Both the position numbers and the translations under genes were made by a program. A stretch of DNA of 64,000 nt, from positions 757,488-821,487 of the forward strand of contig OZ004585.1 of NCBI GenBank assembly GCA_963924555.1, read 5' to 3'. Under the pieces are notes generated by a model that saw nothing but the letters and a program-made list of their open reading frames with translations, had not been told where the DNA came from and did not search any database. Source of the stretch: Crambe crambe. Its lineage: Eukaryota > Porifera > Demospongiae > Poecilosclerida > Crambeidae. Positions 34,769-47,674 of the stretch are shown one piece after another. The stretch's first letter is position 1, and every line of letters begins with the position of its first letter.

Positions 34769-34982
34769 CAAGGCCGTAGAAAAGGGGGACTGAAGTCCCC
34801 CTCCCCCCCCCCCCCCCCCCCCCCCAAATTTTCTGGTATAATACCATGCATGCTGCCTCCGTTAAATCACAGCAATTTACTTACTCATAAGCCAATAACT
34901 AACTGATGTTCTTTTAGTGTCATTAGTAAAATTTTCTCTGTCCCAAACCCCCCCAAAATTATCTTTTTTGTCTACGGCCTTG
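34769..34982. mobile_element. MITE with CAAGGCCGTAGA termini and internal poly(C)
   Basis: 214 bp with ends CAAGGCCGTAGA and TCTACGGCCTTG. Inside is a C-rich tract (about 34796-34825). No target duplication was identified. Confidence 0.65.
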
Positions 34983-35542
34983 TAAACTATACAACACAGC
35001 ATAACCACGTGCACAACACTAATTTTAATGGATTTCACTTATCTGGCAGCCTGGAAAAGAAAGATCCAACAGCAGAGTCACGTGGAAAACATCAGAACTA
35101 AGGTAGGTTATAAGCTTATACTCGCTACAGCTATCTATACCACCTTTGGTATTTGTTGCTCTTCTCTGGGCTTAGTTGGCACTTCATGGCACCAGAAAAC
35201 AGCTTCTAGTTTGAAATACCCCCACTGATTTTATGTACATACACGATGACTGTTCACAGTGCTTTTCTCTAAACAAATTTTTTCTACTTAGCATGCGGCT
35301 GTCCTTGGGAAGTATAATATAATTATATAATATGATAAAATTAAGGTAGGCTTCCCAGCTTAACTAAGCTAACTATGCTACCTTCAGTACCACCTTATTG
35401 CTCATCTCTAGGCTTTTATGTGTGGCAGGCGCCAGGCATGACCGACCAGAAATAATGTTCACACATGCATGTTACCTGGTACGTATGTGGTTGCCCTTGA
35501 AAAAACAAAAACAAAAAAGAAATAAAAACAAAAAACAACTCA
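34983..35542. other. No gene recognised
   Basis: AT-rich, with a short plus-strand open frame at 35028-35228 that matches nothing I know. Two loosely repeated stretches ('aaggtaggttataagctta' and 'aaggtaggcttcccagctta') suggest a small local duplication. Confidence 0.35.
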
Positions 35543-35773
35543 CCATCATCTGATCCATCATCTGGTTTGCTGACTCTTTTTTTCTTGCGAGAAAACATGC
35601 CATCATCTGATCCATCATGTTCTGGTTTTCTGACTCTTTTGAGAGAAAACTCACCACCATCATCTGGTTTGCTGACTCTCTTTTTCTTGTAAGAAAGCTC
35701 ACAATCATTTGATTCATCATCGTGTTTCTTGGCACTCTTTCTCTTTCTCTTGCGAGGAGTAGTGATGGTCTGC
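35543..35773 (-). CDS. Putative internal exon with Lys/Arg-Asp repeats
   Basis: Bounded by an acceptor CGCAG|ACC (35773) and a donor GATG|GTGAGT (35543). It reads TITTPRKRKRKSAKKHDDES and then three imperfect units of KKKRVSKPDDG(SDDG) type separated by short EFS/MFS/ELS links. Basic patches look like nuclear localisation signals and the acidic parts like linkers of chromatin or nucleolar proteins. No partner exons were identified, so the parent gene and function are unknown. The DNA itself is a 60-75-bp minisatellite. Confidence 0.45.
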
Positions 35774-36478
35774 GCAGAGGGAAGGGAAGGGGAGAATGAA
35801 ATAAAAGCACATACAGTGAATGGCATGATTTTTGTGCCAATTTCTGGTTTTGAAGTATGGACTAAGAGGTTAAAGGATAGCTCAAGGTCCAGCAGAAGGT
35901 ATAAAAGCTGATAGTATGCACTTATACCTATAGCTTAGCAGTATGATCTTTATGTATGCTTGCTTGGCAAAGATATTTATAACCAATTAAATTTTAATTA
36001 AATGATACTGCAGTTGCTTGTTAATTAAGGGGATATACAATATTTTCGTGTTTTCTGTCCATACCTCAATGATGCTACCCCCCATCAACTTGATTTTGGT
36101 CTCTAACAAAAGCTCTCTCTCTCTCCAATGGTACCTACTCTACACCTCCCATATGTGGGTATGAGACGATCCCTCACTGATAAGAATATTCACAACTGAC
36201 CACAGAGTAGACCTTTGATATTATCAACACCGCTCATTTGAAGGATGGCTCTTTACTAGCAGTTGACTCATAACCATACCCAGAGTCACTTTGAAAAGTC
36301 CTTTGTGACTAGCTAGGTGTAGACATCGTATTAAAATGGTTTCAGTCATGTTTAAATGAAATGCATGAACATAAAGTGCATGGCAATATCAAAGGTTTGT
36401 GGTCAGTTAAAAATATTTTTAACCAGTGAGGGCTGGTCTCATACTCATATATGTATAATTATGGGGGTGTAAAATAGG
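35774..36478. other. No feature recognised
   Basis: AT-rich spacer with a (ct)n stretch near 36113-36125. No supported exon or repeat ends. Confidence 0.35.
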
Positions 36479-37020
36479 TAACAAGTTAGTTTTCTAAAAG
36501 ACTGGATGCCTCGGCACATAGTAAATTTATCATTTGGTTATCACTGATTTATTTTTGCAGGTAGCTATATAAATAATTATTATAGGAGTTATGCTGAAGA
36601 CTGAAGATCTTATTTTATGCATGCACTGTCATTATCACATCATAGTTTTTTGTCATTGTTTTTGTTAATGCGTTATTTTTATAAGTGAGTGAGCTTTCAT
36701 GGTGGTCATAGCTATAGTTTGGCTCTCATTTAGCTACTTGTGACTTTGTAGCTGCTCTTTCTATTTAAGGGCTTTCTTGCAGGCTCTCTTGCTAGATGAT
36801 CTTGAGCTTTGTACCCTCTGCTCTCGCTATTTATGGCTTTCATGTTGGTTTTCTTGCTGACTTTCTATTATGACATGCCTTCATCTTGCAGCTTGGCTCT
36901 CTTTCTGCTTTCTCACAACTCACGACTTTGTAGCTTCTGTTATTCTATTTAAGGCTTACTCTTGCTGTTCAGACATCATAAAATCTTGAGGTTTGTATAG
37001 CTGTTTGCTCTCAGACAGTT
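36479..37020. repeat. Dispersed repeat, second member
   Basis: Partner of 33421-34210, same orientation. It starts with 'acaagttagttttctaaaag' followed by 'gcctcggcac', the motif also seen at 19921 and 33421. Confidence 0.65.
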
Positions 37021-38045
37021 AACTTGCCCAGCCTGCAGTTACTTTCTCACTTATACACATACATGTGGCTTGTAAGGTCATGCGAGCTTTTGGTACTGTG
37101 GCTCGGCACTCTGGTGCTGAGGCAAAAAGTACATTATTGTAAAGCTAGCTTTCTTTTGAGACCAAATCAAATTGATGGAGGTATGGACGGAAATAAAAAT
37201 CCACAATAATACCATTTTGCGCATATAACTTTTTCAATTTTGCTGCTCTAATTAATCACCATACTACTAGGGCAATGTGCAACATTTGACAGCGAGCGAG
37301 CAAGCAAGTATTCGTTAGCGTTTCAACTCTTTAGAAGATTTTGCTGTTGAGTTTATTGTAACAAAGCACTTAGATATGCCTAAGAGCCTCTACAACCACT
37401 ACTATAGTAATGTGCAGCATTTGACAGTGAGCAAGTTGGCAATTAAAGTAGCTGATAGGCTCCAGCGCTTGACATTGCTGTCAGAGACAAGAGTCATGTG
37501 AGTGGTGGTTCCAACCAGGAAGCTCCATACATAGAAACCTGTAAATGCTTACCACAAGCACTTTGATAAACCAAGTGCTATGACAAAAGGCTGTAGAAAA
37601 CAATCTAGCTTCATTATTGGAGCATGCACATTAGGCACACAGGGCTCTACTATTGGACACATATAGACATGCCTGGGGCATTTTGGAGTGTAGACCTGGA
37701 TATACAAATGAGTGTAAAAAATTTCTTCTAAATAAAAAGGTTAAGTAGGGATGGCCTAAAATCTAGCTGGGCTGTATAATGTAGCTACTGTAGCCTTATA
37801 TGAAAACAATCCCTACATTACATCCACATCTGCCTATAGCTAGGTATACGCAGTGGAATAACCATTGCTATAGCAAAAATATGCCATGAGGAGACTAAAA
37901 AAATGAAGTTTGGGACTATGAATTAATTTGGTAAACAAAGTGAGATAAGGAAAACTTACAATTTCAGAATTTCCTCTTGATTGCTTCAAGGCTTTCATGT
38001 TAATCCTTATCACCAGTTCTAATTAAACAAGTAAAATTGACAGCT
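37021..38045. other. Repeat-derived spacer
   Basis: Holds a GCCTCGGCAC-type palindrome relative near 37100-37130 and a partial MITE at about 37705-37830 (gagtgtaaaaaatttcttc ... agtagggatggcct), related to the element at 22776-23042. No gene seen. Confidence 0.5.
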
Positions 38046-39353
38046 TTATTGATTGGCTGTCTGTGAAACTATAGCTAAAACCACTATAGACATCCTTTTA
38101 ATGACTTTCATGCTTCGTATTTTCCTTTTGTAAGCAAGGCACCCTGTTGGATCTTTAGATAGAAGAGGATAGAGAGTATGCATATTATACCACTCAGTTA
38201 AAGGTCCTGCAGATGTGCCAAGCTGTCTACTGTAAAATGGAAAATACTGAACAAACAGCTTACAATAGTGAAACATACAGCTGGACTCACTTGCTTTATG
38301 TCTGCTTGCAATCTTTTCAGCTTCAGCAGTGTTATTCCCTCCAAGAGGGTGCTCAACAGCATCAACTAGAGCCTTCCAAGTTGGTGGCTTACTACTACTG
38401 TTAAGATAATTCTTATTTAGCCACTCCACAATCACTCTCCTCATAGCTTTTGCTGGAATCAAATGTTGCTCACGAATTTCTTCTAGCCTGCCATTTGGTA
38501 TATTGAGCCTCCCGCCTATTCCCTCATAACGTGCTAGGACATTCTTCAGCTCATCCATTACTTCATTGATATCATTATCCAGAACTACATTTGGGGGGGG
38601 GGGGGGGGGGGGGGGGCATCAAAATAGTTTAGAAATTCTTGCATATCACTTGGGCATGCTAAAATAGAAACTGAGTTTGGGACCCCATAAAAGTCCAATG
38701 GAAGTCTTCTAGCTCTACTTGTTATAGCTATAATGGGCAAGGGGGTGGAAATCCATGGATGCTCATCTAAAGAACCCACACAGGTAACACAGGTTTCACT
38801 ACACATAGTGAATTTTACAGAGAAGTAGAGGTATCCCACTTACCTAAAATGGTGGTATCATCTGCATCAATACCTGCAAAAGAAATAGAGAGTAGTGATT
38901 ATCTAGTGCTTAATTTCAATACTACCTCAAAACACAGCCCAAGATACCACTCATGCAAAACAGATAGCTTTCTTGAACATAATGCTCGACTCCACTGGCA
39001 CATGCTTCAAACACCCACTAAAGTATACTGACCAGGACCAGGGTTAGTTTCAACATCACCAGCCAATATCAATAACAAGGAAGTCACCACTTGATGATCA
39101 GAATAGTGAACTGTCTGAAGGACTCTTCTTCTTCGATAACACTTCCAGTTGTCTCTAAGAGGTAAAATCACCATGGAAACATTTCCCCTTGCGATAGTGC
39201 AGCCATTTCGATGATTAGTACACATGGTACATGAGCAGTGTGGGCCATTACGAAAGCGAGTCTTGGTTGTCCCTTCAGATTCAGTCACTGCAAGCTTCCA
39301 CCACAATATAGTCAGCAAGAAGTTCAAATAAAGCTCGTATCTCAGGACTTCAC
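38046..39353 (-). CDS. 2A-motif / death-domain gene, copy 2 (more intact)
   Basis: Exons in transcript order are 39353-39033, 38873-38844 and 38766-38046. The first runs EVLRYELYLNFLLTILWWKL to a Cys-rich stretch (CSCTMCTNHRNGC), then LLLILAGDVETNPGP. The second gives IDADDTTIL. The third gives EHPWISTPLPIIAITSRARR, then DMQEFLNYFDA, poly(C), and the death domain (VMDELKNVLARYEGIGGRLN ... PPTWKALVDAVEH). From the death domain the frame stays open to QTANQ-stop, where AATAAA overlaps the stop. Junctions are phase 1. Skipping at the 2A would release the death-domain part from the N-terminal part. The 24-base poly(C) leaves the two halves one base out of frame, so it is either mis-sized or part of an intron. 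Function is inferred only from the domains. Confidence 0.65.
38593..38616. repeat. G24 homopolymer
   Basis: 24 G on the plus strand, equivalent to the G27 tract at 931-957. On the coding strand it is followed by AAATGTAG, a plausible splice acceptor. Confidence 0.85.
39034..39060 (-). promoter_or_regulatory. 2A ribosome-skipping motif
   Basis: Encodes GDVETNPGP on the minus strand. The donor (CCTG|GTCAGT) lies immediately after the final Pro codon, so the skip site sits at an exon end. Confidence 0.85.
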
Positions 39354-39419
39354 CTATACACACACAACAGAAATAAATAATTGTTGTACACAAAGAACCC
39401 ATTCACACGAAATTAAATA

Positions 39420-40300
39420 TTACGTCATGTGATAAATTATGTGCATATCAAGTAATAAATCTTTGATGCTGGAAGATACCATCATGTTGGATTGGTTGTT
39501 CTACTGATAATTCATCACACAATGAACGACTAGTTCAAGAAAAACTTGGAAAGAGACAGCAGCCAAATTTATTATATGCAAGTGTTGACAAGTGACCATC
39601 TTGGTTCTCACTCCACTTAGAGCTCAACCATGACCAAGATATATAGCAAAACTATTTTACAAAATTGTTCGCCTACACAATGTGAAATTAACTGTATCAA
39701 CATGTGGTTTGAAGCTACTCAAGTGTGAATGACCACCACTTAGTGGTATGCAGTGGTATGTAAACAGCTGAATTCCGCATGTACCAAACACATTTTGACG
39801 AACAATTTTCTAAAATATTTCTCAGTCATGGTTGGACTTAGGGTTTTTTTGAATAGACCATTGGAAAGCTCTTTTAAAAAGCTGCATTTTGGTGGTAAAA
39901 AGATTCTAGGGACATGTATGAAGGCGGTTTGAAGCCTAGAAGTTCGACAAAATATTTTCGAAAACCATCAAAATTGTGGGTACCAACTCCCTTAAGAATT
40001 TGGGAACTTAGTAGAGGTAATTCTGAATGGTTCAAATATTTTCTTCAGGCTTATGAGTTCCATTTTGATCCTTCAACTTTGAATCCTAGTAGTTTCAGAA
40101 ATATTTTCGGAATTACAGTAAATAAGGCAAAGCAGGGCTATTCAAAATGGCGAGTAATTAAGAATTGTTCAATTATTTCTGAAACTACTCAGACTTCTGA
40201 GCTCAATGTTGGAGGGTATAATCTACTAGCTATAATAGTAGAATATATCTTTCAAAATAGAACGAGTATATGCAAAGGAAACACAAAAAATACATATTAA
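39420..40300 (+). other. Copy-2-specific segment with an unrecognised open frame
   Basis: Two partial copies of 'ctttgatgctggaag ... accatcatgttgga' (about 39459 and 40340) flank material absent from copy 1. Within it a 128-codon frame (39914-40300) starts MYEGGLKPRSSTKYFRKPSK and includes EWFKYFLQAYEFHFDPSTL. I recognise no family. It may be a fragment of a transposon or captured sequence. Confidence 0.3.
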
Positions 40301-43300
40301 ATGTTGATGTAATTAAATCATGTGCACGTCAATTAACAAAGCTTTGATGTTGGAAGGCACCATCATGTTGGATTTGTCTGCTGGTTATTCTATCAAGATT
40401 CTATTTTCACAAGTTTCAGTGATAATTCATTACACAATGAATGAATAGTTCAAGAAAATTGCTTGGAAGAAGACAGTGGCTGAAAGTAATGTATATCATT
40501 ATGTAAGTGTTGATTTTCACCCCCTCAACAGGTTCAATTTTATCAGTTTCAGGTGTGGCATAAGCAAGAACTCATTAAAACTCATAGATGCAAGGAAGAA
40601 GTGACTGTTATGGTACATTCAAATTCCATAGTAGTTTTATGTCAATAGACATTCTGATAAAGGTGGGACTGCCCCCCTCCCCAATGTAAAATTGTTTCCA
40701 AAATAATTTTTTCAGCTTTTATTACATGATGCACATTAATGGAGAGGGGAGGCATATCCTGTTTCACAGGGTCTCAGTCCTCCCTGTCAGTTTTACTCTC
40801 ACTGTCACTGTCACTGAAATAGTTTGAATCTCTTACACTAGCATCTAACAGCTGTGGAGAGATGACCTCAGAAACCAATGTGGTAGAGATACAGTGGAAT
40901 ATGGTCAGACTTCAGGATAAGCTAAATCAAATTTGGTGAAGGTCACATGGGAGGGGTAGGGGGGAGGGGGAGGTAGAGGACAGTTAAGTGTTTGTTACCT
41001 GGGCACAAGAAAGATATAGTAGGCTAGTTGCTAGAAACCAAACTGGGCTTTGCCTTTTTCTAAACTTCCAAACAGGATGTGGGTTCAGTCACTTTTCTCT
41101 ATATACCTGTAAGATCTATTTGGGTCTGCTCAAAGCATACAAACCTTGAGGAATGGCACCTTCAAAAATGTACTGAAAGTCTATATGAAAAAAAGTGCCT
41201 ACTCAACGATAATTGAGGATGCCTGACCCGACCCCCCCGAAGGTCACATGCATGAATTAATGAGTGTGAGGACTTGTAACATTTCCACATTGATTCAGTA
41301 GGTGTTGGTAAGCCATCTAGATAACAATCTGATGGTGTCCATGCAATTAAAGTACATGGCTGAGGAGTTTCATGGGTATGAATTTAAATCTTGTCTCAAC
41401 ATGGTTACCATGGTTTATGCAGTAAAACCTTCGCTTCGTATGCGTTGCAATGTATTGCTCGCGCGTAGTGTAAAAAAAAAAAGTACATGTGGTGACCGTG
41501 AGCAGCTGGAAGGATGACCAGTTTTAGTTACCCTTCAATGGTTAGGGAATTTCACGTCTACAGGAAGCTTCAGATGAAGTTATGAAATACTTGTAAAGAG
41601 CCATCGGGAAAGATCGAGGTCAAAGTACTCCGTAATGACTAATGCGCCTGCCGCTAAAATTAATAGGCTACTATACTATCGATCTTTTTTTGAGTGTTAA
41701 AAATTCCGTGAAATTCAGACCACAAAAACCATGAAATTAAAATCCCTTGCCCATATGGTAAGTACTCTGGGTGGTAATGATTAGACTTCTAATCAAACTT
41801 GTTGTGCTAGGCCATGTACAGTGGTTGATTCCATTAAATTTGCAATGAAATTTGTACCCAGGCCCTGCTTTTTTCATGGGGCGGTGGAAAAGGATCTGGT
41901 ATCAATTGCATGGGCATGTGCTTAAGGTGGTGGGTGACCCTTTACATGTTTTAAAAATACAAATTTCAAAAATCCATAAAAGTGATTTTGTTTCCCAAAA
42001 TTTACATAGCCTCTTATCAAAGGTCTTAACTGTGGCTTTGGAGTTGGGCTACTTGAAAGGAGGCTATGTAAATTTTGGTTTTAGTATTTTGATGTTGCAA
42101 GACCACTGCAATCTGCTATAAATGCAGGCTATGGATGCTAGCTGCAGCAGTGGTCTAGGTTCAGCTTCCCATATCTTGAAAAAATTGTTTTCTAAAACCC
42201 CGAGGTAGATCTCTTTGGTGTAGTGAGTACTGGCTATGTGAGACGAGTGAGTGCACAGCCCGCTTGTTCAGTGTGGAGGCAATAGATCAGCTTATTTCGC
42301 TAGGCGGTTGTTTGTTGACAATCAAATGATTGGATGACAACAAAAATTGATGCTTACAAGATGAAATCAAGCAGAGAGTAGCTGATGATAACCTAGTTTC
42401 TCTGTAGCTAGCTAGCACTTACTATGGCGTAGCCTCTGACATTGAAATAGCACACCAAATTTTGCAGAGAAGAATTTCATGTGACAATTTATAATGATCA
42501 TGTGACTTATTTATAGCTAGGGATCTGATTGGTTCTGCCTACATTCCTGCAGGGATCCAGAAAACCTACACCAGACTCCTTTCCCCCTCTTCTTTCTTTC
42601 TTCCTCCCTTCGTTCTGCGTGCGCATGCAAGTATGTGTGTGTGTGCAAAGTATAGTGAGGGGAAAAGGAGTCTGGCTAGTGGGATTAGTGTAAATCCTGG
42701 ATGATGTTATGAAGAAAGAAGGGGTCAAGGTACAAATTAAGAGATACACTGCTAAAGGTCACAACAGAACTTCACATCACCATGTGAGTCATGCTAAAAC
42801 AACATGTCAAAGGTGTGTAAAAAGCATAGAGGGACTTAAACTCTTATGAGAGAGAGAGAGAGCCTGCAAGCTGTTAGTCTGTAGTGTACTCTCTCCACCA
42901 GCTAGTAAGAGACTAATTTTAGTGACAGAAATACAACAATTAAAACTACAACTGACACTTTCACCCACTTTTAAGGTTACCATGGCAAATATCAAGTCAT
43001 CATCACAAAAACATTAAGCAATTAAGATGGCACACTTCTCTACTTGTCATGTCAAGCTCAAATGAAGGAGCCACATACACACATTAATGGAGGGAAGGGT
43101 TTAGCAGCGAGATTTTTTTGGGGTGGGGTGGGGGGTCATGCTAAATCATGCAATCATGTGATTGGCACATTTACATGATTCTTTACCAGTTTGAGATCTC
43201 TTTTGTTGTTTTTGATAGTGTTATTCCCCTTAAATGTAACTGGGTGCAGTGGTTGATGTGCTAAGTGTGTGCAACACATTCAGTTCTCTTGATACACACT

Positions 43301-43801
43301 CCTAACTAAAGCAGCATTGGGACCACAACTGCATTAGTTACTAATGAGATAATGTTTCCTAACATGAACACTCTATCTAATATCTGTCTTTTCATTCCTG
43401 TTGGAACTTCATCTGCTGAGTACACAACATTGATGAAGATGTCACTTCTGGAATCAAATATAGGAGACTTAATGACACTGGAATCACCAACAAAAATTAG
43501 TATTGTGTGCTTCTAAGTTATTTCCAAGGGGGAGGGAGTGCTTCTAAACCCACATGTCTGGACTATAAACACAAGGACACTAGTGGTTCACAACATGACA
43601 GGTGTATCCTAGTGATGTGGCTTGCCACACCTCTTTTTCTGGAAATTATATACAGGCTAGCTGCATGCCATCTCCATGAAACATCACAGCTGCACTGAGC
43701 ATGATAGGAATAATAAAGTGATCTGGCTAGCTGTTACTACACCAAGAGGATCTTGTACTGATTACCTAAAGACTCGTAGCCTGAGCACAGAAATGCAAAT
43801 A
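40301..43801. repeat. Copy-2 counterpart of 2440-6117
   Basis: Same content as copy 1 without the 130-bp and 164-bp MITEs, which leaves their empty TA sites here (about 41000 and 42118). No gene recognised. Confidence 0.7.
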
Positions 43802-43954
43802 CAGTAACAATTGTCTTGCATCAGGCAGGGATAGGTGGTGGCCTTGAAGTATTTGTGGCTTGGGAACAATAAAATGTTTTCATAGTCCTAAGCCACTAGC
43901 TATTCCAGAGCTACTGCCCATCTCTGTCTTATACTTGACAACTGCAAACTACTG
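43802..43954. mobile_element. MITE, counterpart of 6118-6278
   Basis: Same element at the same place as in copy 1, flanked by TA. Small internal differences only. Confidence 0.8.
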
Positions 43955-46900
43955 TAGCATTTAACTCTTATGAGAGAGAGCTTGCAAGGGTTGAAAGGCT
44001 CTCAGTCTGTAGTATGTTAGATGAAGAGGCAGGCACAACAACCACTACTGACAGATCAGATACACTTGCCATGAAAACACTGTTATGATTATGGCAGATA
44101 ACACCATCACACTCCAACTGAAAAAATAAAACACCCCTTAGATGCAAGCCTGAATCACAATAACTACTAGAGAGCCAAGTATTATGTTTGGGGTGGGTTC
44201 AGATCAAGAAGTATCTGCATGTGAGCAAGCCATTTCTCTATTGCAGCTGTGAGCATAGCAAGCACACATTAGGGAGTCAAATGGGATATTTGAGATGTAT
44301 TGTACATTCTTACATTGCAGCTTTTTTCGTGATGACCTTGGGTAAACTGAGCATGCCATAATGCTTTGCATTTCCCTAGTAGCTATACAACCATTAATGC
44401 AATACACGTTTGTTTATCAACAGTGAGGTGCTGCAGGTATGTCCATGGTAGCTATGAAACACTTTGAGATGAGGGAGGGTGGTGCTCTCTGTGAAGAGGG
44501 GGAGGGGAAGGGGTTGAGGACCTGAGTGCTTCTAAACTCCATTAGTGAAGACTATAAACACAAGGACACTAGTGGTCACAACATGACATGTTAACAGTGC
44601 AGATGAGGATAGACCGTTTTTGTAACTAAAATGGGATATCACACCCCATTTTTGCAAGTAGTTGTACCATCTACACACACACACGTATTCTAGCTGACTA
44701 CAAATCTCCAACTTTTTATCCTTAAGGGTGGTCTGACAACCCTGCCCATTATGGTTGCCAAGGAAGCCAATCTCTATAAAACTCCACAAAATTACGATTT
44801 TTACCCAAGATATGGCAAGAGATAAAACACTATTTCTCATCGATCACTCAAATTAAGTAGCTGATTTTTGGTCAACTATTTTTTATCCCTATTCTCCACA
44901 AGCATTAATTTTGTTGATCCCAAGTTACTTTTTTTTATATTCACAATCATAACATTCACAACACAGCTTGCTATTAGGTGAGATATGACCCTATGTAATT
45001 TTGCAGGAAAAATATTTGGCTTGTGTAATAATTTTTAATTGAACTCACAATATCTTGGTAGCTATAATAATAATGAGTGCAAAAACTAAATAAAAAGTGA
45101 AGTAGGGATAATCATAAAATTTAGCATTCCTATCACTCCTAGCCCTCCTAATTTCAATAACCACACCCATATATATCACCCAACTTAAAATCCCTACTCT
45201 TCACTCCCCCTTCAGCAATAAGTGAGTCAAGTGACCCCTTACCCATCACCAAACTCAAGAATCACAGCAATAATATTATTACAAAAACTACTATTCCTAC
45301 TTCATTCCTAGGGAAAAATTGACATAAACCCTACATTGCTGCAAGGTGTAGCCAAAAAGGATAGTATGGCAGCAGCAATGTAGGGTTTATGTCAATTTTA
45401 TGACAGTTAGCAGAGCAGTCCATGCAGCGATGTAGGGTCAGTACATAGCAAGCACCTTGTTTCCGTACTTTTTATAGTCATGTACTCAAGCCTACATCAC
45501 TCTTTCATTTAGAAGAAATGTTTTTACTCTCATATCATTATGTAAGTGTTGATTTTCATCCCCTCAACAGGTTCAATTTTACCAGTTTCAGGTGTGGATC
45601 ATGACACAAGCAAGAACTCATTAAAACTCATAGATGCGAGGAAGAAGAAGTGACTGTTATGGTACATTTGAATTCTATAGTAGTTTTATGTCAATAGACA
45701 TTCTTTCATCTTGTCTATGCACATTACATTATCAGTTTGATTTAAGACAAAGGTGGGACTGCCCCCCACCCCCCCCCCCCCCCAATGTAAAATTGTTTTC
45801 CAAATCACTCCAAGATAATTTTTTTCCAGCTTTTATTACGTGATGCACATTCATTATTTATGCTACTTAATGGAGAGGGGAGGCATATCCTGTTTCACAG
45901 GGTCTCAGTCCTCCCTGTAAGCTTTACTCTCACTGTAACTGAAATAGTTTGAATCTCTTGCACTAGCATCTAATACAGAGTCCATATCTTCACAGCTGCT
46001 GTGGAGAGATGACCTCAGAAACCAATATGGTAGAGATAATAGTGGAATATGGTCAGACTTCAGGATAAGCTAAATCAAATTTGGTGAAGGTCACATGGGA
46101 GGGACAGTTAAGTGTTTAATAATTTTACCTGGGCACAAGAAAGATCTAGTAAGCTAGTTGCTAGAAAGCAAACCAGTTTTAGCTGGGCTTTGAAATTCAA
46201 CCTTTTTTGAGCCTCCAAACAGGATGGGGATCAATTGGGTTCAGTCACTTCTCCAGAGATCAATCTATTTGGGTTTGCTCAAAACATACAAACCTTGAGG
46301 AATCCATGGCACCTTCAAAAATATACTGTGAATAAAAAGTGCCTACTCAATAATAATTGAGAATGTCCAACCCAACCCCTCCCAAGGGTCACATAAATGA
46401 ATGAGTGGAGGGAGGGGGCATCCATTACATAGTCCCTGTATCCATCATTCCTACTAACAACTTCTAGTAGCAGGACACTCAGAGAGGGTAGGGCAGTCCT
46501 GTCTCATGTAATGTTTGTGATTAAAGTACATGGCTGAGAGTTTTGTAGGCATGAAAATTTAAATTTGTGTCTTAAAAAAAGAACAATGTGGTATGGTGGG
46601 ACTTCTACGCATCAGTATGGTTAGTCTTTGGTCTGTCAAGGCTGATAAGAGGTTAAGCCACAGTTAAGTCCTTTGATAAGGGGCTAAGCCACAGTTAAGT
46701 CAAGGCTATGTAAATTTTGGTTTTGCTGTTCTGGATTTGGTGTGTGCGAAAAATGCAGGGCTGGGTATGAGGCTATGTGCATGCGGTTTACTGCATAAAA
46801 GGATTTAACTGTGGCTTAGCCTCTTATCAAAGGATTTAACTGTGGCTTAAATTTTGGTTTTGCTGTTCTGGATTTGGTGTGTGCGAAAAATGCAGGGCTG

Positions 46901-47674
46901 GGTATGAGGCTATGTGCATGCGGTTTTACTGCATAAAAGGATTTAACTGTGGCTTAGCCTCTTATCAAAGGATTTAACTGTGGCTTAGCCTCTTATCAAA
47001 GGATTTAACTGTGGCTTTGTACTTGAAAGGAGGCTATGTAAATATTTGGTTTTATTATACTTGCAAGATCACTGTAAATGTGGCCATGGGTGGCTGCAGC
47101 TGTGGTCTAGGTAAAGCTTCCAAGAATACATCCATATTGTGTAAAAAAATTTTTCTCAAAAATCCAATTTCTATTGGAATTGATTTGCCATGCATTAGTG
47201 CAAAGGGCATCTTTAGTACTGTATATGAATTAGTTTTTACAACAAATGTGGCATGATCCCATTTTGTAATCTCTGGCAGTTTCAGACAATGGTTTGTTTT
47301 TTCACACACAATTATTCATAAAGGGTCTGGCTCAAGACTAGTTTACACACTACAAGGTCCTGCATGCTTAATAATAATATTTCCTCTGTGCAGACCAAGT
47401 GTAATTACTTTCCAGTATAGTCTCACAGTTATGAGCTGCCTGCCTGGTGGCTATACTAAATTCTGGAATGATAAGGCTCCTCTGCCAACAGGAAACAAGG
47501 AATATGCTAATCATTCTACCCAAATGTAGCCAAGTGAATTAGCTACTTGCAGCAGAAAAATTTCGCTTTGGTGCTAAACACTGTCACTTCTTTCTAGAAT
47601 TACACTGTGACCAGAATTGGCCTGCTGTTCGGTACCTTACAGTTAGCTAGCTGATTATAACTAGTAATTCACAC
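43955..47674. repeat. Copy-2 counterpart of 6279-10016
   Basis: Includes the hairpin, a C15 tract (45769-45783) and the tandem array at 46620-47040. No gene recognised. Confidence 0.6.
45316..45398. repeat. Hairpin with 27-bp perfect arms, copy 2
   Basis: Arms 45316-45342 and 45372-45398 are exact complements and unchanged from copy 1, whereas neighbouring bases differ. Confidence 0.75.

Noticed and set aside
34983-35228. Short secreted-like protein frame at 35028-35228
   Set aside because: No signal-peptide logic at its start, no homology and no splice support.
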